From positions 41,287-105,286 of the forward strand of contig DJVH01000013.1 in assembly GCA_002440825.1 (NCBI GenBank): DNA of 64,000 nucleotides, in the 5' to 3' direction. Under the pieces are notes generated by a model. The model worked only from the letters and a program-made list of their open reading frames with translations. It did no database searches and was not told where the DNA came from. Both the position numbers and the translations under genes were made by a program. Below, in pieces: positions 6,956-15,759 of this stretch; within the stretch, counting starts at the first letter, position 1, and each line of letters opens with the position of its first letter. This stretch comes from Bacteriovoracaceae bacterium UBA6261 (GTDB taxonomy: Bacteria; Bdellovibrionota; Bacteriovoracia; Bacteriovoracales; Bacteriovoracaceae).

Positions 6956-8851
6956 CTAAGCGGCCAGTTCTTCTTTAAAACTTGATTTTTTCTTTTTCAT
7001 TGCCCCTGAGAATAATTCCATGATGTCGAGAATGAACGCCGGGCGCCCGTCTCCCAAAATTGAACTTCCCATAAAGCCTTTTTGATTTTTAATTTCTTCT
7101 CCCAGCTTTTTAATAACAACTTGCTGCTGGTGGAGAATGTCATCAACCAGAATGGCAAAATTTCTTTCTTCTGAGTTGACGATAATGGCAATCTGCTCTT
7201 CGAGCGGTTTTTCTGTAACCGGTCTTTGCAGAGCTGTCGACACTTTGAACATCGGGATGACTTCACCGCGAATTTTCAAACAGTGCCCTACACCGTTCAC
7301 ATGGTGAACAATGTCCGGTGTCGGTGAAAGTGATTCATAAACCTGTCCAAGAGGAATGATGTAGCGTTCATCTCCTACTCTCGTGACCATGGCCTCAATG
7401 ATAGCAAGAGTCAGCGGCAGAACGACTTTGAAACAAGATCCTTTGCCAAGCTCTGTGATAACTTTGACTTCACCTGAAAGTTTTTCAATATTAGTTTTTA
7501 CAACATCCATCCCGACACCGCGGCCGGAAATTTCAGAAACTTCCGCCTTCGTTGAAAATCCCGGGTGGAAGATGAGGTTGACGAGATCGTCGTCACTCAT
7601 GGCCGCATTGGCAGAAATAACTTTTTTCTCAATTGCCTTTTCGCGGATGATTTTCGGGTTGATCCCCTTTCCGTCATCGCGGATTTCAATCACAAGGTTA
7701 TTCCCCTCGTGGAAGGCCTTAATTGTTACCTGACCTTCTTCGCTCTTTCCTGCCTTAAGTCTGTCGGCAGTTGATTCAAGACCGTGGTCCACAGCATTTC
7801 GCACAATGTGAACGAGCGGATCAGCGAGATGTTCAAGAACTGTTTTATCAATTTCTGTTTCTTCACCAACCAGTTCAAGGTGAACTTTTTTATCCAGTGC
7901 TTTAGAAGTATCGCGGACAATTCTCTGCATTTTCTGAAGAGTTTGTTTCAGCGGAACCATTCTGAGAGACATGGAAATGTTCTGAATTTCTTTTGATAAT
8001 TTTGCCAGATGAGACAACGACTTCAGCATAATCTGACTGCTGACTTCATCTCTGTGCTGATTGAGCACCGTCTGAATAATAACCAGTTCTCCGACGACGT
8101 TATTGAGAAGTTCAACTCTCGACAAGCTGACGCGGATAGATTCTTCTTCAGCTGCTTTTTTATCACCGGCAGGTTTTTTATGGTCACCACCGCCTGCGCT
8201 TTCCATTTTAGCTTCCGGAGCTGCAGGGGCCACTTTCAATTCAGGCTTGGCCGCTTCACTTGGAAAAAACGACGCCGCTCTCTCTTCTTTCTGCTCAACA
8301 CTCATTGGCGCAGCAGGAGCTTCAAGTCCTTTTTCAAAATTTTCAAGAAGAGCAATGTCTTCAGCTGAAATGGTATCAGCGGTAAACGTCTCCTCCTGTT
8401 CAGCTGCATGCATTTCTTCTGCGTGAGTTTCTTCAACAGATGTTGCTGCGTCTGCATTTCCCAATTCGCCTTTAAACGCAAGGTGAATTTTGCTGATAAT
8501 TTCTTTAGAATCAAATGTTGAATTGAGATCCATGTTCAGCATTTTGATCATGATGCTGACGTGATCGTTACATTCAAGGAGAAGAGAAACAATCTGATCC
8601 GTAATCGGAACAATGCCCTCTTTGATTTTTAAAATGAGGTTTTCCATTTCGTGTGTGAACTCGGCCACATCTCCGAAACCGACTGCTCTCGACGTTCCTT
8701 TCAGATTGTGAGCAAGACGGAAAATCTGATTCATCAGATCTGCGTTGTGCTTATCACTCTCCAAAGCGAGAAAGGCTTGCTCGGCATCATCCAAAAGCTG
8801 AATGGCCTCTGCGAGAAAATCCAATTTTACTTCTTTTTCAAATTCATCCAT
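6956..8851 (-). CDS. cheA: Chemotaxis histidine kinase CheA
   Basis: A 631-residue CheA. The P1 phosphotransfer domain has H48 in RLAHNLKGTS. Residues about 130-235 are a low-complexity Ala/Glu/Lys linker with no recognisable P2 (CheY-docking) domain. P3 dimerisation is at about 240-305. The P4 ATPase domain has HIVRNAVDHGLES (N box), IRDDGKGI (G1) and GRGVGMDVVKTN (G2). The P5 CheW-like domain is at about 490-620. It autophosphorylates in response to receptors and passes phosphate to receiver domains. It is the first gene of cheA-W-R-B. No cheY or chemoreceptor gene lies nearby, but the two downstream genes carry receivers that could take the phosphate. Confidence 0.96.
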   Translation of the reverse strand: MDEFEKEVKLDFLAEAIQLLDDAEQAFLALESDKHNADLMNQIFRLAHNLKGTSRAVGFGDVAEFTHEMENLILKIKEGIVPITDQIVSLLLECNDHVSIMIKMLNMDLNSTFDSKEIISKIHLAFKGELGNADAATSVEETHAEEMHAAEQEETFTADTISAEDIALLENFEKGLEAPAAPMSVEQKEERAASFFPSEAAKPELKVAPAAPEAKMESAGGGDHKKPAGDKKAAEEESIRVSLSRVELLNNVVGELVIIQTVLNQHRDEVSSQIMLKSLSHLAKLSKEIQNISMSLRMVPLKQTLQKMQRIVRDTSKALDKKVHLELVGEETEIDKTVLEHLADPLVHIVRNAVDHGLESTADRLKAGKSEEGQVTIKAFHEGNNLVIEIRDDGKGINPKIIREKAIEKKVISANAAMSDDDLVNLIFHPGFSTKAEVSEISGRGVGMDVVKTNIEKLSGEVKVITELGKGSCFKVVLPLTLAIIEAMVTRVGDERYIIPLGQVYESLSPTPDIVHHVNGVGHCLKIRGEVIPMFKVSTALQRPVTEKPLEEQIAIIVNSEERNFAILVDDILHQQQVVIKKLGEEIKNQKGFMGSSILGDGRPAFILDIMELFSGAMKKKKSSFKEELAA

Positions 8852-8931
8852 GTTCCATCTCGACTGAAAAAATTAATTCGTCTAAGTGGATTTATCGGAT
8901 TGTGAGTTAAAATATTAACGAGATTTAAATC

Positions 8932-8960
8932 ATAATTTTGTCCAGAAATGTGAGCGTCAA
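8932..8960 (-). promoter_or_regulatory. possible promoter of the che operon
   Basis: On the minus strand TTGACG (8960-8955) is followed 17 bases later by AATTAT (8937-8932), which matches TATAAT at four of six positions. It lies about 80 bases upstream of the cheA start. The -35 is good and the -10 is mediocre, so this is tentative. Confidence 0.35.
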
Positions 8961-9018
8961 GATACTGAAATAAGAATGAAAACGAAGCTGACTTTTTTAA
9001 TCTCCTATACCTTTTTTT

Positions 9019-9046
9019 TTGATTTAACACTATTATCAGATATAAT
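9019..9046 (+). promoter_or_regulatory. sigma70-type promoter of ilvE
   Basis: TTGATT at 9019-9024 and a perfect TATAAT at 9041-9046 are separated by 16 bases. Transcription would start near 9053, downstream of the two earliest in-frame ATGs (8976 and 9045). Translation should therefore begin at the ATG at 9081. Confidence 0.65.
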
Positions 9047-9080
9047 GCCTCAGACTTTTAAACTAAATTTGGATAGTATT

Positions 9081-10157
9081 ATGACTCACGTAAAACTCGA
9101 CCCTGCTTGCGCTAACGCCGTTAAAAACTTTACCTTGCCTGAAAATCTCGGCTTTGGAACAGTCATGGCCCCAGTGATGGCGAGTGTGAGTTATGAGAAA
9201 GGAAAATGGGGCGAGCTGGAACTTCTCCCTTATGGCCCGATTTCTATGTATCCAAACGCAAAAGTTCTTCATTATGCGCAGGAAATTTTCGAAGGAATGA
9301 AAGCTTATCGCGTAGGTGGACAAGGACCGTTTATTTTCCGTCCTGAACAGAATCACCTTCGCTTTAATAAATCAGCTGAAAGAATGGCAATGCCTCACAT
9401 TCCTGCAGAGCTTTTTCTCAAAGCGTGTTTTGAAGTCATTGCTTATTGTGCGGATTTTGTTCCAAGAAGAAGCGGTGAATCTCTCTATCTTCGACCTTTC
9501 ATGTTTGCAACGGAAGAAGCTCTAGGTATCAAACCTTCTGAGAAATTCCGTTTCATGGTTATTGCTTCTCCTTCAGGCTCTTATTTCAGTGCCGGTGGAT
9601 TATCTGTTTTGATTGAACGCCACGGCGCCCGCGCTTTTCCAGGTGGAACAGGTTATGCCAAGGCCGGCGGAAATTACGCTGCAAGTTTGTTAGCTGCTAT
9701 CAAAACAAAAAATCTTGGACTCGTGCAAACATTATGGCTTGATGGCCGTGATAAAAAATACATTGAAGAAATGTCAGGAATGAATTTCTTTGCTGTCATC
9801 AACAATGAACTTCATACACCTCAACTGAACGATTCAATTCTCGAAGGAATTACCAGAAAATCCATTATTCAATTGGCAAAAGACGAAGGCATCACAGTCG
9901 TTGAAAGAAAAATGGATATTGATGAACTCATCACAGATATCAAAAACGGACATTGTACTGAAGCGTTTGCCTGCGGAACGGCGGCGATCATTGCACCGAT
10001 TGATTATCTGGCCGAAGAAACCGGCGAGCGCTACCCTCTTCTTCATCACGAAGGTAAAGTGGCAAACGTGCTTCGCGAAAAACTTCTGGCCATTCAAGAA
10101 GGCCGCGTGAAAGACAAATATAACTGGATTTCAGTTGTAGAACCAAAAACTTTCTAA
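9081..10157 (+). CDS. ilvE: Branched-chain amino acid aminotransferase
   Basis: A PLP enzyme of fold type IV that transfers the amino group between glutamate and the 2-oxo acids of valine, leucine and isoleucine. From the ATG at 9081 it has 358 residues, the usual size of the BCAT1-like (class II) branch. The frame is open from 8976, but a TATAAT promoter overlaps that extension, so the later start is preferred. Recognisable motifs are AQEIFEGMKAYR, the PLP-lysine region GGTGYAKAGGNYAAS, EEMSGMNFF and the C-terminal GTAAIIAPI. The stop overlaps the stop of the convergent transporter gene by four bases. No other branched-chain genes are nearby. Confidence 0.95.
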   Translation: MTHVKLDPACANAVKNFTLPENLGFGTVMAPVMASVSYEKGKWGELELLPYGPISMYPNAKVLHYAQEIFEGMKAYRVGGQGPFIFRPEQNHLRFNKSAERMAMPHIPAELFLKACFEVIAYCADFVPRRSGESLYLRPFMFATEEALGIKPSEKFRFMVIASPSGSYFSAGGLSVLIERHGARAFPGGTGYAKAGGNYAASLLAAIKTKNLGLVQTLWLDGRDKKYIEEMSGMNFFAVINNELHTPQLNDSILEGITRKSIIQLAKDEGITVVERKMDIDELITDIKNGHCTEAFACGTAAIIAPIDYLAEETGERYPLLHHEGKVANVLREKLLAIQEGRVKDKYNWISVVEPKTF

Positions 10158-11431
10158 AAGCTCGGCAACAACAACAAGCAAAGAATTCCGATCGTCGTAG
10201 GAATAAGCGCCCAGAGAAAAAGCCTCACGGGATTAATTCCTTCGTGACCAAAACTCTCGCGAAGAATACCGAATCCCACAGGGTTTGGAGCATTGGCAAT
10301 AACGGTCAGACCGCCACCCGCCACAGCACCTGCCACCAGAGAATATTTGGAAAGATCACTCAGCGGGGCCAGAGATCCTAAATATGTGAGAGCGGCATTA
10401 TCTGTGATGGCGGTCAAAGCAGTGGCTCCGAAAAAAAGAACAACATCGCTCATGTGGGCAAGAAGCGGACGAAGCCACCAAGCCTGCATCGTTCCCAGTA
10501 TGACTAATCCCGAAAGAAAAACACCTACAAGCAAAGACTGCTTTAGTTTTAATTGATCCTGATATTTTTCAGTGATCGAAACAAACCCCAGAAAGACAAT
10601 AAACACACCGAGAAATACGACCGGATGATGGGAAGAATAAACAACAGCAAAAAGCATCAGGGAATGGATAAACATTTTCCATCCGCGAGGTATCAGATAA
10701 TTATCAGGAGTCTGTTTTGTGCGAATAATACCGTTTAATTCAGCTCTGAAGAGCCAGCCAAAGAAAGAGGTGGAAAGAGAAATGGCGAGAACTGATTTAT
10801 ACCCAAAATGTTTAAGCATAAACAGCGTGTCCCAATTCCAGGTGCGCGCTACCATCAAAACCGGAGGGGCCGCAAAATGCGTCAGCGTTCCTCCAATGGA
10901 CACATTGACAAACAACAACGCAATCGTTGCATATTTGAGCTTTAAAGAAATGGATTCTGAAAAAAGAGTTTGAAGTAAAATGAGGGCGGTCACCGTCATC
11001 GCGGCCGGCTCGGTAATGAGCGATCCAAGTAACGGGCCCACAATCATTGTCGTGAGGTAAAAATTCATCTTGTCGGAAAAAGGCAGTAGTTTTGAACAGA
11101 AGATAATGATTTTTTCCGCAAGAATGATAATCGGTCTTGTTGCGGCCATACACATAATGACAAAAACAAAGATAGGTTCATTAAAATTGAGCGTCTCTAG
11201 ATAGGCCAGCGCAGGTAATCTCCCGCTGTTGATGACGAAAAAAATTAAAAAAACAAAGGCCCAGATTCCGAAAACAGCTTCTACTTCAGAGAGAAGATGC
11301 CATGTGTTTTGAGCAATGGAATTTTTTGGGTAACGGTGCGCGATCCGTTCAAACTTGCTTACAAAGAAAGTATGAAGGATCGCGACGAGAAAAAGAACAG
11401 TCGATAAAATCTGCTCCGATGAGGGATTCAT
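10154..11431 (-). CDS. Putative Na+/H+ antiporter-type membrane transporter
   Basis: A 425-residue polytopic inner-membrane protein with about 10-12 hydrophobic segments spread over its whole length. The arrangement and motifs such as GPLLGSLITEPAAM, GGTLTHFAAPPVLM, TAITDNAALTYLGS and GGGLTVIANAPNPVG are those of the ion-transporter superfamily, close to the family annotated as putative Na+/H+ antiporter (Pfam Na_H_antiport_2). Asp and Asn residues inside hydrophobic segments fit cation coupling. The start lies 9 bases after the ferredoxin stop, so the two may be cotranscribed. The transported ion is inferred from the family only. Confidence 0.8.
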   Translation of the reverse strand: MNPSSEQILSTVLFLVAILHTFFVSKFERIAHRYPKNSIAQNTWHLLSEVEAVFGIWAFVFLIFFVINSGRLPALAYLETLNFNEPIFVFVIMCMAATRPIIILAEKIIIFCSKLLPFSDKMNFYLTTMIVGPLLGSLITEPAAMTVTALILLQTLFSESISLKLKYATIALLFVNVSIGGTLTHFAAPPVLMVARTWNWDTLFMLKHFGYKSVLAISLSTSFFGWLFRAELNGIIRTKQTPDNYLIPRGWKMFIHSLMLFAVVYSSHHPVVFLGVFIVFLGFVSITEKYQDQLKLKQSLLVGVFLSGLVILGTMQAWWLRPLLAHMSDVVLFFGATALTAITDNAALTYLGSLAPLSDLSKYSLVAGAVAGGGLTVIANAPNPVGFGILRESFGHEGINPVRLFLWALIPTTIGILCLLLLPSF

Positions 11432-11440
11432 CAGTTGTGA

Positions 11441-11689
11441 TTAACCGTTTTTGCCGATCGAATTGACCGGACAAGCTTCAAGTTGTTCCTGGCACAGGGC
11501 AATTTCATCAGGCGTCGTTGGTTGTTTGCCAACATAAGCATTGCCATCTTCGTCTTCTTTAAAGAACTCAGGGGCCCCAGTGTAGCAAACGTTGCAAGCA
11601 ATACAGCCTTCGCCGTTATCGTCATCAGGGTCAGTGCAGTACCATGGTCCTGGGACGTTTGATTTATGTTTCATTTTTGGGTTTGGCAT
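11441..11689 (-). CDS. Small 4Fe-4S ferredoxin
   Basis: An 82-residue acidic ferredoxin. The cysteine pattern CIACNVCYTGAPEFF followed by ACPVNSIG near the C terminus supplies four ligands for one [4Fe-4S] cluster (C-x2-C-x2-C...CP), as in monocluster ferredoxins. A further Cys in WYCTDPDD is not part of the canonical set. It is a cytoplasmic electron carrier; its redox partner cannot be told. The start is supported by GGAGG nine bases upstream of the ATG. The transporter gene follows 9 bases downstream. Confidence 0.88.
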   Translation of the reverse strand: MPNPKMKHKSNVPGPWYCTDPDDDNGEGCIACNVCYTGAPEFFKEDEDGNAYVGKQPTTPDEIALCQEQLEACPVNSIGKNG

Positions 11690-11779
11690 TATTAAATCCT
11701 CCGCGTAACAAATAACAAAAAGTCAGACGTATTTTAGCGAAAAATTTACGATTCTTAAAGGGAAAACGGAGCGTAAATA

Positions 11780-11808
11780 TTGCAAATGCCATGGACATTT
11801 CTTAGAAT
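11780..11808 (+). promoter_or_regulatory. sigma70-type promoter of phosphohexomutase-queC
   Basis: TTGCAA (11780-11785) and TAGAAT (11803-11808) are separated by exactly 17 bases. Transcription would start near 11815, leaving a leader of about 50 bases with AGGAAAAG just upstream of the ATG at 11864. Confidence 0.55.
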
Positions 11809-11863
11809 CCTCATCTGACTGAAGTTTTCGAACTCGTTCACCCAACATTCATAGGAAAAGATA

Positions 11864-13600
11864 ATGGTAAATCTAAACGCTGACAGCTCTCTTGAACGCG
11901 CCAAGGCCTGGGCCGCTAATCCACTTTTTGATGCGGAATCAAGAAAGGAAATTCAAGCGCTGATTGAAAAGGAAGATCTCAAAGAAATCGATGAACGTTT
12001 TTATAAAGATCTCGAATTCGGTACCGGGGGGATCAGAAGTATTCTGGGGGCCGGTATCAACCGTATCAATACCTACACCATCAGAAAGGCCACGCAGGCG
12101 CTTTGCACTGAAGTTCTCGCACAGAAAACGTCGAAACCTTCGATCTGCATTTCTTACGACTCACGAAGAATGTCCTTTGAATTTGCCAAGACGGCTGCTG
12201 AAGTCATGGCGGGCAACGGCATTAAGGCCTATATTTACGAAAGACTGAATCCGGTGGCCATGCTTTCGTTTGCCGTTCGTTTGAAAAAAGCTCAGGCGGG
12301 AGTCATGATCACCGCTTCTCACAATCCACCGGAGTACAACGGCTATAAAGTATTCTGGTCAGACGGAGCTCAAGTCACTCCACCAAATGATCAAAACATC
12401 ATCAATCACTACTACGCCATTCACGACTTCGGTTCGATTAAACATATTTCTTTTGAAGAAGGTCTTTCCAAAGGTCTGATTGAGTGGATGGGACAGAATG
12501 TTGAAGATGCTTATCATGAAGCGATTCTGGGAACGGCCCCGAACCTTAAACTTTGCCGCGAAAATGGCGATCGTTTAAAAATTGTCTACACTCCGATTCA
12601 CGGAGCAGGTCTCGTTCCGTGCACGCGCGCTTTACACGATCTTGGATTCACAGATCTCCACGTTGTTCCTGAACAGGCAAAGCCTGACGGAAATTTCCCG
12701 ACAGTGAAGAGTCCCAACCCGGAAAATCCGTCTGCGCTTAAACTTGCCGTTGAACTTATGGAAAAACTCAATGCAGATATCGTCATGGGTTCTGACCCGG
12801 ACACAGATCGTCTGGGAGTTGCTCTCAAGCACAAAGGTGAAATCGTTTACCTCACTGGAAATCAGATTGGGGTTTTAAAACTTCACTATATCCTTTCAAC
12901 ACTTAAAGAGCAGGGCAAGCTTTCAAACAACGCTTACGTCGTTAAAAGCATTGTGACGACTTCTCTTCTCGATGTCCTTTGCGAAAGATTTGGAGTGACG
13001 ATTTACAACACTCTCACAGGTTTTAAATGGATCTGCGGGAAAATGAATGAGATCGAAAAGTCTGATCCGACGAAACAATTTGTTTTCGCCACAGAAGAAT
13101 CGTTCGGTTACCTCTCTCACAACTTTGCCCGCGATAAAGACGGGGTGAGCTCAGTTTCTCTCATGGCGGAAGTCGCCCTGGCCTATAAACTGAAAGGACT
13201 CGACCTGGTGGATGCTCTCGACAAGATTTATGAAGAGTACGGCTTTACCAATGAAACTCTCCTCTCTCTCGACTATTTCGGGAAAGAAGGTCAGGAAAAA
13301 ATTTCACGAATCATGACAAACTTCCGCAACATGAAGGATAAAGTCATGGCCGGAAATTCAATCAGCAAAGTGAAAGACTACTCAGAAGGCATCGAAGGCC
13401 TTCCAAAGAGCAATGTTCTTGGCTTTTTCTTTGAAAACGGCGACCAGTTTTACCTGCGCCCCTCTGGAACTGAACCAAAGATTAAATTCTACTTTATGAT
13501 TCAGGAAAAATCGGGCACACTCGCCGAAAAGAAAAAGAACGCTCAGGCGAAAACAGACAAGCTTCTCAGTTTTATCAAGGGAGAAGCTGAACGAGCGTAG
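11864..13600 (+). CDS. Phosphoglucomutase/phosphomannomutase
   Basis: A 578-residue alpha-D-phosphohexomutase, interconverting hexose 1- and 6-phosphates through a phosphoserine intermediate. All four family motifs are visible: active-site TASHNPPEYNGYK, the metal loop DPDTDRLG, the sugar-binding TEESFGYL and the phosphate-binding RPSGTEPKIKF. The length fits the larger PgcA/PGM2-like branch rather than the 450-residue AlgC/GlmM branch, so glucose 1-phosphate formation is the likely role. An AGGAAAAG ribosome site precedes the ATG. queC follows after 11 bases, so the two are probably cotranscribed despite unrelated roles. Confidence 0.93.
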   Translation: MVNLNADSSLERAKAWAANPLFDAESRKEIQALIEKEDLKEIDERFYKDLEFGTGGIRSILGAGINRINTYTIRKATQALCTEVLAQKTSKPSICISYDSRRMSFEFAKTAAEVMAGNGIKAYIYERLNPVAMLSFAVRLKKAQAGVMITASHNPPEYNGYKVFWSDGAQVTPPNDQNIINHYYAIHDFGSIKHISFEEGLSKGLIEWMGQNVEDAYHEAILGTAPNLKLCRENGDRLKIVYTPIHGAGLVPCTRALHDLGFTDLHVVPEQAKPDGNFPTVKSPNPENPSALKLAVELMEKLNADIVMGSDPDTDRLGVALKHKGEIVYLTGNQIGVLKLHYILSTLKEQGKLSNNAYVVKSIVTTSLLDVLCERFGVTIYNTLTGFKWICGKMNEIEKSDPTKQFVFATEESFGYLSHNFARDKDGVSSVSLMAEVALAYKLKGLDLVDALDKIYEEYGFTNETLLSLDYFGKEGQEKISRIMTNFRNMKDKVMAGNSISKVKDYSEGIEGLPKSNVLGFFFENGDQFYLRPSGTEPKIKFYFMIQEKSGTLAEKKKNAQAKTDKLLSFIKGEAERA

Positions 13601-13611
13601 TAAAGGCTCAA

Positions 13612-14307
13612 ATGAAATCAAAAGAATTAGCAGTATGTTTAGTCAGCGGCGGAATGGACTCATTAGTCACCGCCGCTATTGCTTCAGAGAAACACGAAAA
13701 TCTTGCTTTCCTCCACCTGAACTATGGACAGAGAACAGAAAAGCGCGAACTCGAAAGTTTTAAAAAGATCGCAGAATTTTATCACGTTCCTGAATCACAC
13801 CAGAAAATTATCGATATCTCATTCCTGAAACAAATCGGTGGCTCTTCGCTTACCGACGATAAAATTGATGTAAAAAAATACAAAGGCGAGTCGGCGGAAA
13901 TTCCGGATTCGTATGTCCCCTTTAGAAACACCCATATCATTTCCATGGCCGTTTCCTGGGCAGAAGTGATTGGAGCAAAAAAAATCTATATCGGCGCTGT
14001 CTATGAGGACTCTTCTGGCTATCCTGACTGCCGTCCAAGCTATTATGAGGCGATGAATGCTCTCATTAAACAAGGAACTAAAAACGGCGATATCGAAGTC
14101 ATCACACCGGTTATTTATTTAAAGAAAGACGAGATCGTCAAAAAGGCCATCGAACTCAAAGCTCCGCTGGAATACAGCTGGTCTTGTTATGAGAGAAACG
14201 ATAAGGCCTGTGGCGTCTGCGATTCCTGTGCTTTACGCCTCCGCGGCTTCCAGAAAGCAGGTATTTCAGACCCTATCGAGTACGAAACCCGCCCGGATTA
14301 CCTCTAA
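13612..14307 (+). CDS. queC: 7-cyano-7-deazaguanine synthase QueC
   Basis: A 231-residue PP-loop ATPase that converts 7-carboxy-7-deazaguanine and ammonia to preQ0 in queuosine biosynthesis. The ATP-binding loop is VSGGMDSLVTAA, with HLNYGQRTEKRE and VPFRNTHIISMAVSWAE following. The zinc-binding cysteines are in SWSCYERNDKACGVCDSCALR. Length and motif order are standard. No other queuosine gene is in the window. It starts 11 bases after the phosphohexomutase stop. Confidence 0.96.
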   Translation: MKSKELAVCLVSGGMDSLVTAAIASEKHENLAFLHLNYGQRTEKRELESFKKIAEFYHVPESHQKIIDISFLKQIGGSSLTDDKIDVKKYKGESAEIPDSYVPFRNTHIISMAVSWAEVIGAKKIYIGAVYEDSSGYPDCRPSYYEAMNALIKQGTKNGDIEVITPVIYLKKDEIVKKAIELKAPLEYSWSCYERNDKACGVCDSCALRLRGFQKAGISDPIEYETRPDYL

Positions 14308-14392
14308 CCTGAAAAATTTACATTTTTGCCCACAGATTTTGGGAGCGTGCTAACCTTAGCAAAACTTAATCTGAATTTGTCAGGAGACTCCC

Positions 14393-14668
14393 ATGAGTTT
14401 TAAATCTGTTTTAACAATGGCCGTTTTGCTCGTTTCATTTGGGGCCCACGCCATTCCGCCTGTCCCTCCGACAGCGATTTATAATAAGATTAAAACCATC
14501 GCTGCCAGAAACTGCAAAACAGTTCAGGGCGAAATTACTGTTTCTGAACTCAAAGACACTGAGCAGGTGAAATTTATTCTTCAATTGAATAAAGAAGGAA
14601 CTGAAGGTGTGCTTACGGTTGTTGAAGACAATCAGGTTCAGGAGAATTTAAAAGTCACTTGCCGCTAG
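14393..14668 (+). CDS. Small secreted protein of unknown function
   Basis: A 91-residue protein with a clear Sec signal peptide (hydrophobic TMAVLLVSFGAHA, cleavage probably after AHA near residue 20) and a mature part of about 70 residues with two cysteines (ARNCKTVQ and LKVTCR), perhaps disulfide-bonded in the periplasm. I do not recognise the family. AGGAGA lies six bases before the ATG. It is a single gene, convergent with pyrD, 14 bases apart. Confidence 0.75.
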   Translation: MSFKSVLTMAVLLVSFGAHAIPPVPPTAIYNKIKTIAARNCKTVQGEITVSELKDTEQVKFILQLNKEGTEGVLTVVEDNQVQENLKVTCR

Positions 14669-14682
14669 ACTTTAATTCCTTA

Positions 14683-15732
14683 TCAAGACTTTCTCAGCGA
14701 GTGGAGAAATTCATCGAAACTCGCTGCTTTCATTTGATCCATATCTGCCGCTAATTTCTTTTCGATATCAAACAACAATGATGGTCCTTGAAAAACAAAG
14801 GCCGAATACAATTGCACCAGACGTCCACCTTCTTTCCAATAATCTTTGATTTCTTCGTAGGATGAAAATCCACCGACGCCGATGAGTTCAATCTCCGGGC
14901 TGTCTTTTAATTCTTTCAGCAAAAAAGATCTCGTCTTCTTCGCTTTTTCAAAAAGAATTTTTCCCGAAACTCCGCCCTGCCCTCTTTCAGGCATAATGGT
15001 TGTGTTCGTCGCAATGATTCCTGAAAGTTGATATTCCTTGACCAGTTTGACAACTGAACGAAGCTCTTCTTCACTCATGTCCGGCGAAACTTTTACAAGC
15101 AGCGGACGAGTGAATTGAATTCGTCTCGCATTGACCGCAGCAAAGATTTCTTTAAGACCTTTATCCTGTAAAAGATCCCGCAGCCCGGGAGTGTTTGGCG
15201 AAGACACATTGATGACGAGATAATCAGCATGAGGGGCAAATTTCTCATAAAGGACGGCATAGTCTTTGGGTGCATCTTCATTCGGTGTGACTTTATTTTT
15301 TCCAAGATTCACGCCGAGGATTTTTTCTCTTCTGTTGGCATTCTGGATATTGTGAAGAATTTTTTCCATTCCGTTGTTGTTGAATCCCATGCAGTTGCGA
15401 AGCGATTCTTCTTCAGGATAGCGAAACAAGCGGGGTTTATCATTTCCTTTTTGCTGCAAGGGAGTGACTGTTCCCACTTCAATAAAAGAAAATGGAAGAT
15501 AAGAAAGAAAACCTATGGCCTCTGCATTTTTATCCAGGCCCGCGGCCAGTCCGACGGGAGACTTGAAAGAAAGTCCCATTGAAGTCAACTTGAAGCGTGG
15601 ATCTGTCGGAACATTTTCCACCCAAGGTGAAAGCTGTTTCATTGCTTTCAATGTCAGCTCATGAGCAAATTCAGGATCGACTTTAAAGGCAAGGCTTTTA
15701 AAAATTGGATAAAGAGCATTTTGAAATTTCAT
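14683..15732 (-). CDS. pyrD: Dihydroorotate dehydrogenase (quinone), class 2
   Basis: A 349-residue FMN enzyme oxidising dihydroorotate to orotate in pyrimidine synthesis, passing electrons to membrane quinone. The N-terminal extension (about 1-45, LYPIFKSLAFKVDPEFAHEL) is the membrane-associated helical domain of class 2. The barrel shows SPVGLAAGLDKN, GTVTPLQQKGNDKPR, NCMGFNNNG, catalytic-serine VINVSSPNTPGL, KVSPDM, IATNTT and IGVGGFSSYEE. It lies 27 bases downstream of the CsgG-like lipoprotein gene, so it may end the dnaE transcript. Confidence 0.96.
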   Translation of the reverse strand: MKFQNALYPIFKSLAFKVDPEFAHELTLKAMKQLSPWVENVPTDPRFKLTSMGLSFKSPVGLAAGLDKNAEAIGFLSYLPFSFIEVGTVTPLQQKGNDKPRLFRYPEEESLRNCMGFNNNGMEKILHNIQNANRREKILGVNLGKNKVTPNEDAPKDYAVLYEKFAPHADYLVINVSSPNTPGLRDLLQDKGLKEIFAAVNARRIQFTRPLLVKVSPDMSEEELRSVVKLVKEYQLSGIIATNTTIMPERGQGGVSGKILFEKAKKTRSFLLKELKDSPEIELIGVGGFSSYEEIKDYWKEGGRLVQLYSAFVFQGPSLLFDIEKKLAADMDQMKAASFDEFLHSLRKS

Positions 15733-15759
15733 TTATCCAGTATAAAAAATTAAATTGAA

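Noticed and set aside
14349..14360. Perfect palindrome GCTAACCTTAGC upstream of the small secreted protein
   Set aside because: Too short and seen once; without a second copy or a nearby regulator it cannot be called an operator.
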